DNA of 64,000 bases from Bryoerythrophyllum caledonicum (taxonomy: Eukaryota > Streptophyta > Bryopsida > Pottiales > Pottiaceae), in assembly GCA_963971425.1 (NCBI GenBank), contig OZ020524.1, positions 21,567,022 to 21,631,021 on the forward strand, given 5' to 3'. The position numbers and the translations under genes are program-made. Each line of letters begins with the position of its first letter. Positions within the stretch are counted from its first letter, which is position 1. Of this stretch, positions 23,546 through 35,499 are shown in pieces. The notes below the pieces were generated by a model. The model saw only the letters and a list, made by a program, of their open reading frames with translations. It was not told where the DNA came from and did not search any database.

Positions 23546-25487
23546 CTACTCATTGCGGAAGAAGTCCCATGGGGTTTCCAGGTTGTAAGGCGGTCTTTTC
23601 AACATGTCTACCACATGCGTGACGGTGGATCGCTCTAGTGGATCAGATTTCAACAACTCATCCATACTTTGCTCAAACCGACGCGACAATGAACTTGGAT
23701 TTTTGTTCTTCTGGAACAAGCTTGAAGAGCAATCGCGGTTGTAAATCCTCCTTGCCAAGTACCCCACTGCATACGCCTCAGATCTATGGTTGTGCTTATG
23801 CTTTATTCCCATTCTTCTCGGTGATATTGCTGTTCCGGGCTTGCCATACACATGGAATAGCTCGGGGGCCGCATGTTGGTATTTACCTTTGTAAGCTTGC
23901 ACCTCCCTACTAGGTGGTCGACCATAGTTCGACATCTTATCTTCGCCGTCCCAAGATACCATTCTCCAATCACACACCCCAATGTATACGGCGTCGGTTT
24001 TGTCTTTTGGGAAATGAAGCATTACATTGTTGGGACTCAAATCATTGTGCAATAGCCGTTGAGAATGTATCACGTCCATGATGCACATGAGTGCCCATGC
24101 TAAATATGCCCGGTTTTTGCGATAAATGCACAATTCTAGACGGGCATCGAGGTCGATTCCAGCACTTCTTAGAATGTCATCCTTATGTTCCTCTTCGTAT
24201 TTTGAGTCAATTCTCCAAACGGACGCAAGTGAGCCTCCGTTCCACCATAGAGTATATGACTCGTACGTTCTTCTATCGAGAAATTGAATCTTGATTACCC
24301 CCGCATGATCCACCGGACACGCTAGCACCTCGATTGATCGTTTCTCCCGATTCTTCGTCTTCGAATCCTCCTTCATTGTCTTCCCCGCGAACTCTATACT
24401 TGGTGGAATGCAACTCACACCTTCGATGCTCACACGTCGCACAATTCCAAAGCCACCTTCATAGTTCCTCCCATCTAGTCCCTTTATCACCGCCTCTAAT
24501 GGGAGCTACACCACCCCTTTGCGACCTCTCGTTGCAATTCGCGCGGACAAATCACGTTCAATCCAAGGGACATTTTGGCTCACTCTCCCTCGAGGCTTGA
24601 CTTTCATTACCCCCTCCTTGAATTTATCTAACTTCACCTTCAATTCTTCCCACCCAGATATCACACGACCTTCTTTTGTTAATATCTTGGCTTGTACCTC
24701 CCAAGCGTTAGACGGGGTTAAAAATGGCATTCTCAGTGTATTCCTTTACCCACTCTTCGTAAGAAAAACGGCGTTTGTCTTCGGCAAATGTTTCTTCGTT
24801 AGCAACGCCGTCGACAATTGTTTTCAATCTCTCCCCCAACGATTCCAATCCAGCAGCACCTCGATTCAAGTAGCGTCTCTCCAGCTGACCTAGATCATGA
24901 TCTTTATACCATGATAATAACTCGGCCACAACCTTGGTCCTGAAAGGCTTGCTCATCTGATCTACATGAGAGGTCCTTTGCCTTTTCTTCCCACGTCCCG
25001 AGTCCTCTGAATCTGCTCGCCGTTTGCCCCGTCCACGTCCTGTTGCGTCTGAAGGTTTGCTGGGAACTAAGGACTCTGATGGCGTTGGTACCACATTATG
25101 TGAAAGTGGTTGTACCGATGAGGCTCCACGCTCGGGATCAACACTGGAGCCACCTGAACTACGACCTCCAAGGTTTCGATCCCCAACCAAGCTTTCTGAT
25201 CCTCGAGACCGCCCAGCTCCACGTCCTCCCCCCACAGATCCTCGTGTACCTCGTGAATGTGATTGTGATCCACAAGAATTACTTCGTCCGAGAGCAAAAA
25301 ATTCTTGGTTCATTCCGGGTTCTCGTCTGCCACCTCTCTCGCTTGGTCCACCTCTGCTGCCTTGGCCTCTACCTAAGGTACCACCGCTGACATCGTTAGA
25401 AGCTGCAATAGCAGATGCAATTTCCACATTATAAGCTTCATGGAGTTGCATATCTGCATCTTGGTAATGCACCCTGTTGTCAGCCAT
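23546..25487 (-). pseudogene. Protein-kinase-like cargo gene of the giant hAT (one frameshift, one stop)
   Basis: From the ATG at 25487, an Arg/Gly/Ser-rich N-terminus (RGGPSERGGRRE, GRGKKRQR basic nuclear-type signal) is followed by a helical linker, then a C-terminal protein-kinase fold: GGFG loop, Lys in EFAGKTM, catalytic loop HNDLSPNN (HRD with Arg to Asn; Asp and Asn kept), CDWR in place of DFG (Asp kept), AAPE, and SEAYAVGYLARR like the αF helix. Near 24715-24730 the frame shifts by one base, and TAG at about 24503 breaks KGVV|LPLEAV; otherwise the frame is open for about 647 codons. The metal- and substrate-binding residues suggest an ancestor with phosphotransfer activity. The specific substrate is unknown. 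TATA and minisatellite lie about 210 bp upstream, shared with RING gene 1. Confidence 0.75.
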
Positions 25488-25692
25488 TGTGTGAAAAAAT
25501 GTTAACCGGTTATCCGGTGTGCAACGTTTATGTGAGTGAGTCTGGAAAAAAACTGCAAGGGTTTCCCCGCAATTCGTCATTCCAAACTCCTGTACCATCA
25601 AAACTCGTGCAATGCTGCTCACGCAACAAGGTCTCGGGTTCCCATTGGGCAAGGAGTGGAGTGCAAAAAGTGAAATCGTCAATGGCCTCGTT

Positions 25693-25707
25693 GCCTTTAT
25701 ATAGGCC
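25693..25707 (-). promoter_or_regulatory. TATA box of the kinase-like gene
   Basis: On the minus strand GGCCTATATAAAGGC, about 210 bp before the ATG at 25487 and about 30 bp from the edge of the minisatellite at 25735. Confidence 0.75.
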
Positions 25708-25734
25708 CCGACGGGTCGCGAACATTGGGAACCG

Positions 25735-26310
25735 CACGGTCGGGGAGCGGACGGGGAGCGGACGGGCAGCGGATGGGCGCGGATGGGGAGCGGATGGGGG
25801 TCGGTGAGAGCGGATGGGGCGTGGATGAGGAGCGTACAGGGACTGCGGATGGGGGCTGCGGATGGTAACTGCTGATGGAGAGCGCTTATGGAGCGGATGG
25901 GTGCGGATAGAGCGTGGATGAAGAGCAGACAGGGGGTGCGGATGGGAGCTGCGGGTGGGGAGCGGGTGGGGAGCGAATGGAGGCGGGTGGGGAGCGGATG
26001 GGTGCGGATAGGCGCGGATGGGCATTGGACAGGGACTGCGGATGGAGTTGCAGACGGGGAGCGAGTTGGGAGCGGATAGAGGTGGGTGGGGAGCGGATGG
26101 GTGCGGATCGGTGCGGATGGGCATCGGACATGGACTGCGGATGGGAGCTGCGGATGGAAGGTGCGGATGGGGAGCGGGTGGGGAGCGGATGGGTGCTGCG
26201 GATGGGGAGCGGGTGGGGAGCGGATAGGCGCGGATGGGCATTGGACAGGGACTGCGGATGGGAGCTGCGGATGGGGAGCGGGTGGGAAGCAGATGGAGCG
26301 GATGGAGGCG
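25735..26310. repeat. G-rich minisatellite acting as shared element between two divergent promoters
   Basis: GCGGATGGGGAGC and GGGTGGGGAGC units repeat for about 575 bp. A minus-strand TATA box (25693-25707) and a plus-strand TATA box (26326-26335) flank it. The same unit type occurs at 22870-23290, 39170-39905 and 45061-45590. Open frames through it are artefacts of its periodicity. Confidence 0.85.
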
Positions 26311-26325
26311 GACATGGCCGACGTG

Positions 26326-26335
26326 TTTAAAAAGG
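26326..26335 (+). promoter_or_regulatory. TATA box of RING-H2 gene 1
   Basis: TTTAAAAAGG just after the minisatellite, about 435 bp before the ATG at 26767. RING gene 2 has nearly the same TATA-to-ATG distance. Confidence 0.65.
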
Positions 26336-26374
26336 AAGAGGAGTTCAATGTGGCCTCACTCTTTCTTACTCATC

Positions 26375-26630
26375 AGGACGCCCTGACGCACTTGCCTCTA
26401 CGTTGACGGCGGGTGTGCGGGGTTTTCAGATGGGAAAGTGGCCCTTTTGAGGTCCAAGATTCTTCCAAGGGGGGGAATTTTTGTCCTCAAAACGCAACTG
26501 ATCAGGTACAAAAGACATTAGATATTCCAAGAAGGGTTTAGGGTCTTAATACTCCTAGGTAGCACTATTATGAAGTGCATGATTGGGACTTTATTTCAGT
26601 ACTACTTTGAAGTGCAAGTAGTTGTGGTAG
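26375..26630 (+). promoter_or_regulatory. Conserved 5' leader block of RING-H2 gene 1
   Basis: The block matches the leader of RING gene 2 (38875-39115, minus strand) over about 200 bp: CTGACGCACTTGCCTC, GTTGACGGCGGGTGTG, GGGAAAGTGG, GTCCTCAAA and two GAAGTGCA boxes in the same order. The match is better than might be expected for untranslated DNA, given how far the encoded proteins have diverged. It may hold transcriptional or translational control sites, or a leader intron (AG|GTAC is conserved). Confidence 0.7.
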
Positions 26631-29600
26631 TTGTTATAGTTGTTTTAGTTGAGCAATCATTTGGAACTCTCATATCACAATAGATAATATCGCCAAGATA
26701 ATAGGTTCAAACATAGTATTGTTTTGTATTGCGGGAGCCCATAGAGGTTTCCAATAATTTTCCACCATGCATAGTGGAGGTCGAGTTGTTAGTTCAGCGA
26801 AGAAGCCGAAGAGGAACCCTGCGGATTTGGAGCTTGAAGTATATCAAAATCGTGATGTTCTAGGGGAACCAGGATGGGAAAATGTTTGCGAGCCATGGAC
26901 TGCCACAAATGCTATGGACTATATTAAGTTTGCGCATCTTGATAGATGGTGGCCGGAAGAGCTCCACGAGAAACATTGTTCAGCAAAGGCTGTTACGTAC
27001 CGCGACATCAAAGACGTGGATGTGAAGTGGAGGTTCCTCGAGATTCTACGTGCAATTTCCAACTTGAAGCGATGGCCCAAAAACAATATCCCTAGAAATA
27101 TCACGGCATTGATGTATGCGGAACATCAATTGGGGAAGAGGGTGGATTGGTCAACGCTACACAAACCTTATTGTGGTGGGAAGATTCTTGGACGCCCCCT
27201 TTCTGCAAAGAAACCGATAGAGATTTCAAGAAAATCCGTTCCTGCATGGTTCCGCAATAACCCAAGCTTGGTTGACGACCCTGATGAATCATTGCCAGTG
27301 GACCGAGAAGCACCTCCTAAACAAAAGAGGAAAGTAGTTAAGAGGACAAAAGTAGTGGATGCCATTGAACAATTATTGCGCGAGCCCGAAGTCGCAGATG
27401 CGAGGCAGTTGGGCATCCATGTGAGTAATGAGATTAACGTGGAGTCAATGCCATCCCCATTATCTATGCAGGTGACCAATGCGGATCAAAACGAAGCCAT
27501 TCAGATATCAACAACATGCATGCCGCATGGTACTGTAAGTGACCATGGGGGGTTTGTTGGCAAAACAAGAAGTGATCATGAATACGAACGACTGGGCGAT
27601 GCAATTGAAGGAACAAGGGCAATGGTCAGTATTGGTGATTTGCAAGCTCATGCAGACCCCAATATTCAGGATAAGTGTGTTCTGTTGAAGGCGCAATTAC
27701 AAGTGCTCCGCGTGGAAATTACAAGGTTGCAATGCGATAGGGACGATGCCGTAGAAGTTGCATTCAAAGCATGTGTGCTAGAGTCAGAGAAGGACACCAT
27801 GCTTGCCGAAATGGCCATGTTACGCGATGAGCTCGACCATTCCAAGAATGATATTGGAAATTATCAAGTTGAAATCGCAGGCTTGAAAAAGGAACTAGAA
27901 GAAGTCAAAGCACAACATATTACAAACGAGGCGACATGTGCAAATTTCCAATGTGAGGTGGATGAATTAAAGGCAATTAGTGCAAATGACGAATCGAAGA
28001 TAAATAAATTGACAGCCTTAGTTTTAGAAACCGTTGCCGAGCGGGAAGAGATGATGCTTATAACGGTGTTTGTGGTGGCACGAGCACGGCAGTATGAGGC
28101 GGAATTCAAGAGCATTGTTGCCGAATGGACGTTGGATAATAAATTGAGGACCCTCTTGCTCACATCGTGGCCTCTAGAGGAAACTATGTATTTGAAAAGT
28201 TGGGACAACAAGAAGCCGTCGATACAGACGAATAACAATAGCATTGATTGGAAGCATGTCACAAAAGACGATCATCATTGGAACATCGAGGATGTGCATG
28301 ACTATCCGCTAGATATGATGGGGAAGCCGTTGTGGCTAAAACCACATCCAATGACATCCGACGGATCGTCATGTTCTATTTGCGGAAATGCTTGGGGCCC
28401 AGAAGGGTGTTTTACGATTGGATCATTTGGCCATTCGTTCCATCCACAATGTCTAATCAAGAGCATGATTCGCTCACGTATGTGTAGTATCTGTAGAGCG
28501 CCATTACATCCACGTTTATATCTGCAATTTGGCATCCGGGATTTCATGCCTAACCATTGGGTGTATCGCCAAGATGATTATGATTTTGAACTTGGCGACT
28601 TCAATGGGCACCCTGTTGAGTGGAGCTCGAGGCACAATATGTCAAAGGCAGAGGTGTGGCATAAGTTTGGAGGGGGGAACTTGGAAGATGATGCACAGAA
28701 ACTAATTCAAGCTGCGAACGAGATGTATCCTGACAACCCGCTTGGGTACGGCATGAAGATGTTTTTTTATCAAACTATGGGATGGCATTGGAATCCTCAG
28801 AGGAAGGAGTTGGTGCACGGTTTAGGACCAAAACCATATTACAACTCATCTGGTGAGCGAGCGGTAGAGACCCTGGAACTACGCAGATCCTATCGTGGAA
28901 CTCCTCTAGCTGTGAACACCGGTACAGAGGACTTGTTTTGGGAAGAACGCTACCATCGTAAACGACTACTGGTGGCGGTGCTCGATGCCATATTGGATGA
29001 AGTTGCCCCGGAGGTAAATGAATGGCTCAATGGTGGGGATATTGTTGCAGTTTGTAGAGTAAGTATTCCTCCGGATAGCAATTAGTTGAAACTAAATGTG
29101 CCCGGAATGGTCGCTCTAAATTCGTTCCCACAGAGATCTGTTGTTTCTTCTTGGAATGATAAGTAAGCTATCTGCTATCCCTCTACCACACGCCGATTAG
29201 CATTCCTATTCTACGCCTGACCTATTCATCCAGATTCTTCCGGACGTCCGATGTAGTTTCCTACTATTTTCCGGGTCCTGCCAACTTCCGGAAGGTCAGA
29301 TGGAGTTTGTCTTCCGGAGTTTTTAAACGAGTGGCCGGGTACCACTGATCCTATTTTGTGTAAGTGGCCGGATTCCCCACTCCCTTGTGACTTTAAGTGG
29401 CTAGACACCCACTCTCCCTAGGTTGCTAATTGGTCGTTGGTTTGTTGTTTCCGGATGCACTCTCTCACATTAACCGGAAGGCCTTCCGGATACGGTCACT
29501 CAGAGGCTCACCTGGGCTACAATGACATTCTGGGGGATGATTAGTGGTTCGGTGAGGTGTGAAGGGTAGATCTGCATTTGGACTTCCTTCTAGACATACA

Positions 29601-30114
29601 CCACAGGCTTTTCCATCTATCGTAAGGGGAAATTCCGGTCGCAACCAGAATCCGGGTTCACACGGAATCTCCGTGCCCTAGAAGCTACCAAGCCACCGCC
29701 TAAAGTACCCTCCCTCCCCCTCCAGGCTTCTTCCGGTCACGAAGGATCGTCAGACTCTATCTAACCTCTCCTTCAGCTGTTCCGAGCGCTCTCCCACAGC
29801 AAGTCCCAACCGGTTAGACTAGATGCTTATCTGTGAACACTTCAGCTTCCACAACTATTCCGCTAATCATCAACCACAATGGGCCCTATCCTTCATTCAC
29901 GAAATGATACATGCAACCATAATTTCAAGACAAGAAAATATACTAACAGCAAATATCATTCCTGAGGAAGAGAAAAAGGACCCTGAGCCGGCCACGACTC
30001 CTGCCTTAAGAGCCCGCTACCACTGATCTAAAATCGGAACTAAGAAGCTAAAAATCCGGGAAATCCTATCCTAAAAGTGAAAGGGATATTATCCCTAGAA
30101 ATCCGGAATTCAAA

Positions 30115-30141
30115 CTCAGATCCGAAAGTTTCGGATCTGAG
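30115..30141. other. Perfect 13-bp inverted repeat downstream of the element D ORF
   Basis: CTCAGATCCGAAA, one base, TTTCGGATCTGAG. It lies about 130 bp 3' of the minus-strand stop codon and is preserved at 57483-57509 in copy E with only the central base changed. It could form a hairpin in the 3' part of the transcript. Confidence 0.7.
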
Positions 30142-30271
30142 ATCCGGTTTCTACGGATGTATCTCTAAAACTAAAAGAAAACTGTCTTTAATCTTACCGC
30201 AAGATAGCCGGGTGCAAACTTGAGCCCCATCGTTAATCGCTTATCAGACTTTTAGAACTAAAGATTCTAAT

Positions 30272-32413
30272 CTACAGGGTTACTTGGTTCCGCCTCCGAC
30301 TGCTACGGCGTGAAGGGATAACCTCTGCTAGAGCGGTGCCGGCCTCGGTTTGCGCCTGAATGGCTGCTGGTGGCTCCGGTGAGGTGGTCGGCGTCGGCAT
30401 ACCTGGTCCGGATGGTGCATCCGGGTCCTCTATTGTGACCGCCTGGCCGGATGGTGCATCGGCCCGGTCTTCAACGTCCGGAAGGTCCCGGAAGCTACCG
30501 CTGGGGCTGACCACCATGGGTGTCGCTGCCGAGCTTCCGGGTAAAGGGTCCATCACTGGTGGCCCCGGAGAGGGAGACTCGGAGGGAATTCGGAAGGGCA
30601 AGGGTAGTACTGCCTGACTCCCTGGCACCTGTTCCCACTTTTGCATACTCTCCGTGCTTGGGAAGGCCACCCCATTCCAGCTCATAGGAGAGCTGAAACC
30701 CGGCGTTCCCACGAGGTCATTGAACTGTCCGGTGAGTGACTTCGCTGCTCCAGATGCAGGTCTGGGTGAAGAGCCGGCCGGAGGTTGAGTAGGAGAAACA
30801 GCTGCCAGACCGGATGGGGATCCGGACGGGCCAGCAGTGGTTCCAGACGGATCTGCCTGGGTTCCGGATGGTCCCTCAGCATCTGAAGCAGGAGGTGCCG
30901 GAACTGGAGGGGGAGCTCCTGGTACTGTTGAGGTGGCTGCCACGAGATCCCTTGCTAGCTCCTGCATCTTGGACCAAGTGCCCTCCATTTTCCGGCTGTG
31001 ATCTACCAAGAATCGGATAACCTGCCCCCTGTTGAGCTTCTCGTTCTTCTCCAAGCTCGCTGTGTAGAGTAATGCCCGGTTAACCGTATCCACCGGAAAA
31101 TCCAGAGCAGTGCGAATATCGGTCAGTGACTGTGACGCCGCCCGGGCCTTTGTTTCTGCCACCACTCGGGCATGTTGTGCTGCATCCCGTGCGGCTTCCG
31201 CCTGCCGGACCTGACTCCAGAGCCGGGTGTTAACCTTGGTTATGGTGGCGTTCTCCTACTCCAGTCTTGTGACGGAATCGTGCTTCTCCTTCATCTCTCT
31301 GAGCTGGGCGATGAGGTGAGTGGTGTCCTCCAGTCCGACTGCCTCTAAGATGGCCATGATCATGGCATGCCTCTCCCGGATCTCCCCCTCCTGGATCTTG
31401 GTCCTACAGACAATATGTCTGCACAGCTCGTGGACATCCACGGGAATGTCGCCAATGATGCTTGGGACAAACGTCGGTCCCGGCTCTGATCCGGTCGCGA
31501 ATCGTTCGTCTTCTGGGGCCGGTTCCGGTGCTGTAGGCTGTGCTGCGGTTGGTAGTGCTATGGGTGGGCTCTGCGCCGGGATTGTTGACAACAGCCGGCA
31601 TTCTCCCGGGGTCTCCGGAGTCCTCTGCACCGAACGACTACGCTTCTGGTTCGATCTTCGAAGTATAAGGGGGGATGACGACTTCTCCGTGTCAGAGTCC
31701 GTTGATTCATCCAGTTCCTCATCTGTTTCCATCCCTCCGTATGACTGGATGGTGAGCAAGCTGTCGTACTCGGCCTGCTCATCCGGCCTCAACATCTTCT
31801 GCTTGGCGTACATGTGAGCCAGGTAGGTGGAAAGCGGGGATGGGGTTTTCCGGGCTTTCGGCAGGTTCTTCACCATCCTGTCAATCTGCTCGTCCATGAT
31901 GGCCGCCCAGTCGACGGACAGCTTCCCTCTCATCGAGCCTAGGATTAGGGTTGCTAGCTTGGCCACTATCCGTTTCGATTTCTCGGGGTGGAAAATAGGG
32001 TTGAAGAATACCATTACTAACCTGGCATCCGGATCGGTGAGATCGCTGAGGACATACCCGTCCTTAGGGTTAGCCTTCGCGCGGAATTCGCCCTTCAGGA
32101 TGGCGTCGTCACGTTCCGCCACCTTGATTGTTCCTGCCCGGAACTCGTAGGTGTCTCTCCAGAGCGCCGTGGTCCAGACCTCCGGATGCGCCCTAATCTT
32201 CTGCGCGTATTGGCTTGGTGGCTCTCCCAGGAGCTCCGTCATCATTGTTTCGCTTTGGAAGGCCCACGGTGTCGCTAGAAGACCTTCACAACCCATGATT
32301 TCGAGGTAGCTCTCTAAAACCCGACAGGTCTTGACCGGCTTCGGAATCTCCGGAGTCACCTTCTGCAGCACCAGTGTTTCGGTAGCCGGAGCCTTGCCCT
32401 TCTTGGCCGCCAT
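30272..32413 (-). pseudogene. ORF of element D, about 713 codons, one internal stop
   Basis: From the ATG at 32413 the frame is open to 30272 except for TAG at 31256-31258, where copy E has Gln (CAG). The N-terminal third is globular and alpha-rich (WAFQSETMMTELLGEPP, VDWAAIMDEQIDRMVKNLP), then a Ser/Asp/Glu-rich segment, a Pro/Thr-rich linker, a helical coiled-coil region (QAEAARDAAQHARVVAETK) and a Pro/Ser/Gly-rich tail ending in an Arg-rich SRRSSRRRNQ motif. No zinc knuckle, protease or reverse transcriptase is seen. It could be a gag-like or accessory protein; function is unknown. The relative at 52459-53230 shows that the ORF is old. Confidence 0.65.
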
Positions 32414-33013
32414 CCGTGCCCACCTCTCCGTGAACTTGCGCCTCGCAATATTGTCAAGAGAACCTACACGCACTGTCCTTACCAAGTCCCTCTTGCTAAC
32501 CTAAGTTGGCTCTTCCGTCCTTCACCAAGACCGGATTCGAAACCCTAAGAGAATGCGAGAAGTGGAAAGAGAATGAGCCTGCTGGAAACCCTAAAAGATT
32601 GGTGCACAGGGCTGCCAGTCGCGTTTTGTATCTGACGCACTCGTACGGAAAACCGTTATGAGTCATGATGGCATTTCCGGGTCCGGCTGTAACCGCCCTC
32701 CGGTTTTGCAACTTTCGGGAAGGGTGCTGTAACTACCTTCATTAGGGATTCCGGCGCAGCACTAAAATCTTATTCCGTTCCATGAACTACTTATGCTCTT
32801 TTGGCCAACTAACTAACTAATTTTTCTAATTTTTTTTCTTATTTTCTTCCGGGATTGGTATTAAGTTCCGGAAGTATGTGGGGACAGCTTCCCACAGATA
32901 TACCTCGATATTTGGAAATGGTGATTCGCCAGGAACGCCATGGATATGGGACACGGAGTAATGTTCGTGCACAAGGCGGTGACTCCTCCAACCCTTCAAG
33001 ACCGCAACAGTAA

Positions 33014-34065
33014 TTTGCCAAGGTTTAGGCAAGGAAACCGGGTAATATGATCGGCAATAGATTCCCCCTTCAATTAGTATCTTTGAAAATCCTCGTCCAT
33101 GTTGTTGCCATTATGGACATAGCCATATAGGTACAATAATTTATGAAGGGATTTTTTTGTCTGTTTTGAATTTATTAACCCCTTGAGGACCAATTGTCAA
33201 CAATGGCCTTTTTGAAAGTTTGGTCAGGTTCCTCGGGTTTAAATTTCCAACATTCCACTTTCAAATTTTTATTGTAGGAGGACATTACTAAGACCTTGAT
33301 AGGAGAACAATTTTTCCCTAAATCCGCCATTTAACCCCTAAATGACCACGACCACTTGTGTTCTAAAACCAGTCCAAAACTGCCACTGCAAAAAAGAGAC
33401 ATGAAAATCACAATTTAAAGTGAATTTCGGATTTCCAATCGTAAGATCTTAAAATATACTTCTATAGAAACATGTTGTTCAATTTTGGTTGCAATCCACT
33501 GCACGGATTGATAGATTTTAGTGTTTAAAGTCTAAACAATGGTTCATTTTCTTTCCTGGGTTGAGCAGATCAGCAGACTTTGACTTCACTTTGTATCAAA
33601 AAATTTCATTGTACAAGGTCGAAATATTTTACCATTGTCTTAAGCATGATGTTATTTCCCGACACACCAATTTTTAGAAGTAAAAATGGGGTGTAGCATA
33701 TTCAAAACAAGTGTGCAAGGAGTGGAGGTTCAAAAATTGCCATTTCACGTTTTATTTTTTTGTGAACTACGTATGTATTCAAATGATAATCCAAACGGTC
33801 AATAATAATTTTTTCACCACATATTGTTGTTGAAAAAATAAAAAGTGAAAAATATGAAGATCTCTAGGTTTTATGTACAAAAGATGAATCTTTTTCTCCC
33901 GTTGCCCGACAATGTGTGAAAATGTTTGACTTGTAATAAAATGCCTTTTTACACTAAAGACAAGAATTTTTTCTGAAAATTTCCAGAAAAGGAAATATTC
34001 TTTATATGTGTGAAAAATCTCAATGTCAATAGAAACTTTTGTCAAAAAATTTGGAGGTGCCCGGT
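33014..34065 (+). repeat. Dispersed repeat R1, copy 2, 3' of RING gene 1
   Basis: From about 33150 the sequence follows the same series of motifs as 5640-5752 plus 8357-8975. The copy at 5640 also lies just 3' of a RING-family gene, so R1 may be an old component of these elements rather than a chance insertion. Confidence 0.6.
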
Positions 34066-35499
34066 GTCCCCACTTTTGGCTTTAAGTGGTACTAACTTTC
34101 AAACCACAAATCCAAAAAAAAAAAAAAAAAATGTCCACAAAGCTCTTTTCAGAGGCAATCTAGAATAAAAATGTCAGAGAAAAAAAAAAATCCGAATTTT
34201 AGGAACTGCCCAAAATTAGAAATCCCCCCGAAGGAGACTCTGGTCCTTTAGGGGTTAATGAAAAATTTAATAGGGTTTCCAATTTCAAATGGGAGAGCGG
34301 ACACTTCGGGCAACTAAAAAAAGTTTTAAGAGGACACTCTATTGAATGTGAGTTTTTCACACATTGTCTGGCAAGGTACCAAAAAAACATCTACTTTTCT
34401 AGAAGAAGAAGAAGAACACCGATCTCGGAAGGAGGCCGGCGTGAATAAAGTGTCTGTTCGATCCACTGCTAAGACCATGTCCACTACTAAGACCATGACC
34501 ATTAATTTCTTTAATAGAATTGTATATGCCATAGCCAGCTTTTTCTTTGCGCTAGTTTCCTGGACTAACTTGTTCAGGTGGTTTGAGAGAGTCATCGATA
34601 TTATAACTGTATGCCGGGTCAAAATTTGGTGAGGTTAAGGTTTGGTAGTTTGGAAGGGGTGGAGGTGTTACAAGGTAATCTAATGTACTGTTGATGTAGT
34701 TTAGTTTTGCCCATTTTTTGCCATGAAAGAATCTCGGCAAACCACAATAGATTCTTATTTTGAATCAACGTAGTTGATTTATTATTCATATTTTTTTGTA
34801 CTTTCGTTATTTAGTTTTATAAAAGTTTTGAATCTATGTTTGACGTCTTACAAATTGAATCTTTGATATTTATATGCAATTATTTTCTAAGTATTATAAA
34901 AGTTTTAAAACTATATTTGAAGTATTAGAGAACTTGTGGTTTTTAATATTTGTTACACATTCATTTTTTAAGTATTATAAATTTTTTAAAACCTAGTGTT
35001 TGAAGTCTTAGAAATGTGTTTTTTCATATGTATTGTTCATTCTTTTTTTAAGTATTATAAGTTTGATACCTTGATAAATGTTATAAATTAATTTCTCATG
35101 GCTTATAAGTGTTATTCTCGATATGTGTTATAATTATTTTTTTCCAAAATTTACAAGTGTTATTTTCAATGTGTTAGACCTCGATAAGTGTTATGCTTTT
35201 GGCCGCTCCCAAGGAGTAACATTTAAAGAGGGTCGACTGTAGTGCATGTGGTGGGGCATGTTCGATGACAAAAAAGTTTTTTGGCAATATGTAAGGCATT
35301 TGTTATTAGTTTGGATGGGGTGAAGTGGAAGGTTTTGAAGTCCTCATTATTCATGATGTGTGTGCCGTTTGGTAAAGTAATTTGTTTTAGTTTGAAAATA
35401 AGAAATGAGAGGATTTTTTGTAAGAGGTTTTCGGAGAGTTGGGCGTTGAGTGTGTTATGGTTTAGTGTTTCTTGATGCCATAATATTTCTAATGATGTT
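34066..35499. other. AT-rich non-coding region of the giant hAT
   Basis: No credible gene. It contains a short inverted R1 piece (34350-34400, CACACATTGTCTGGCAAGG) and AT-rich degenerate repeats at 34780-35200 of the form TTTTAAGTATTATAAAAGTTTT. Confidence 0.5.

Larger units (their letters stand above)
29043..32896. mobile_element. TG...CA element D, 3.85 kb, TSD GATAT, carrying a long ORF
   Basis: Starts TGTTGCAGT, ends GCTTCCCACA, flanked by GATAT (29038-29042 and 32897-32901). A second copy (56375-60199) has the same ends and its own TSD, ATAGC. Termini and 5-bp TSD fit LTR-retrotransposon integration, but there is no internal terminal direct repeat and no polymerase genes. It may be a solo copy of a very long LTR that contains a minus-strand ORF, or an unusual non-autonomous element. 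It is younger than the giant hAT it sits in. Confidence 0.85.
26767..33013 (+). pseudogene. RING-H2/coiled-coil cargo gene 1, interrupted by the 3.85-kb element D
   Basis: The ATG at 26767 has a good ACC context. The protein has a basic N-terminus, the family N-terminal domain (GWENVCEPWT, about residues 35-125), GKRVDWST, a basic linker, a long coiled coil (about 310-440), a RING-type finger (from about residue 536: CSIC, then GSFGHSFHPQC, CSIC), and a C-terminal domain with MKMFFYQTMGWHWN. The third zinc ligand is Phe instead of Cys, unlike paralogs. Element D inserted at codon GGDI (29038-29042); removing it gives an uninterrupted frame to TAA at 33011, restoring about 40 residues. The present frame instead ends at 29085 in element sequence. 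Apart from that, it is intact. A ubiquitin-ligase-like or scaffold role is inferred only from the RING fold. Confidence 0.85.

Noticed and set aside
25528..26348. Long open frames on both strands through the minisatellites (also at 22784-23388, 39103-39993 and 45025-45642)
   Set aside because: The frames are periodic Pro/Ser/Arg or Gly/Trp/Arg repeats produced by GC-rich units and occur in several frames at once. They are not genes.
29043..32896. Element D as a TIR DNA transposon
   Set aside because: Beyond the terminal TGT/ACA the ends are not inverted repeats, and the 5-bp TSD with TG...CA fits LTR-type integration better.
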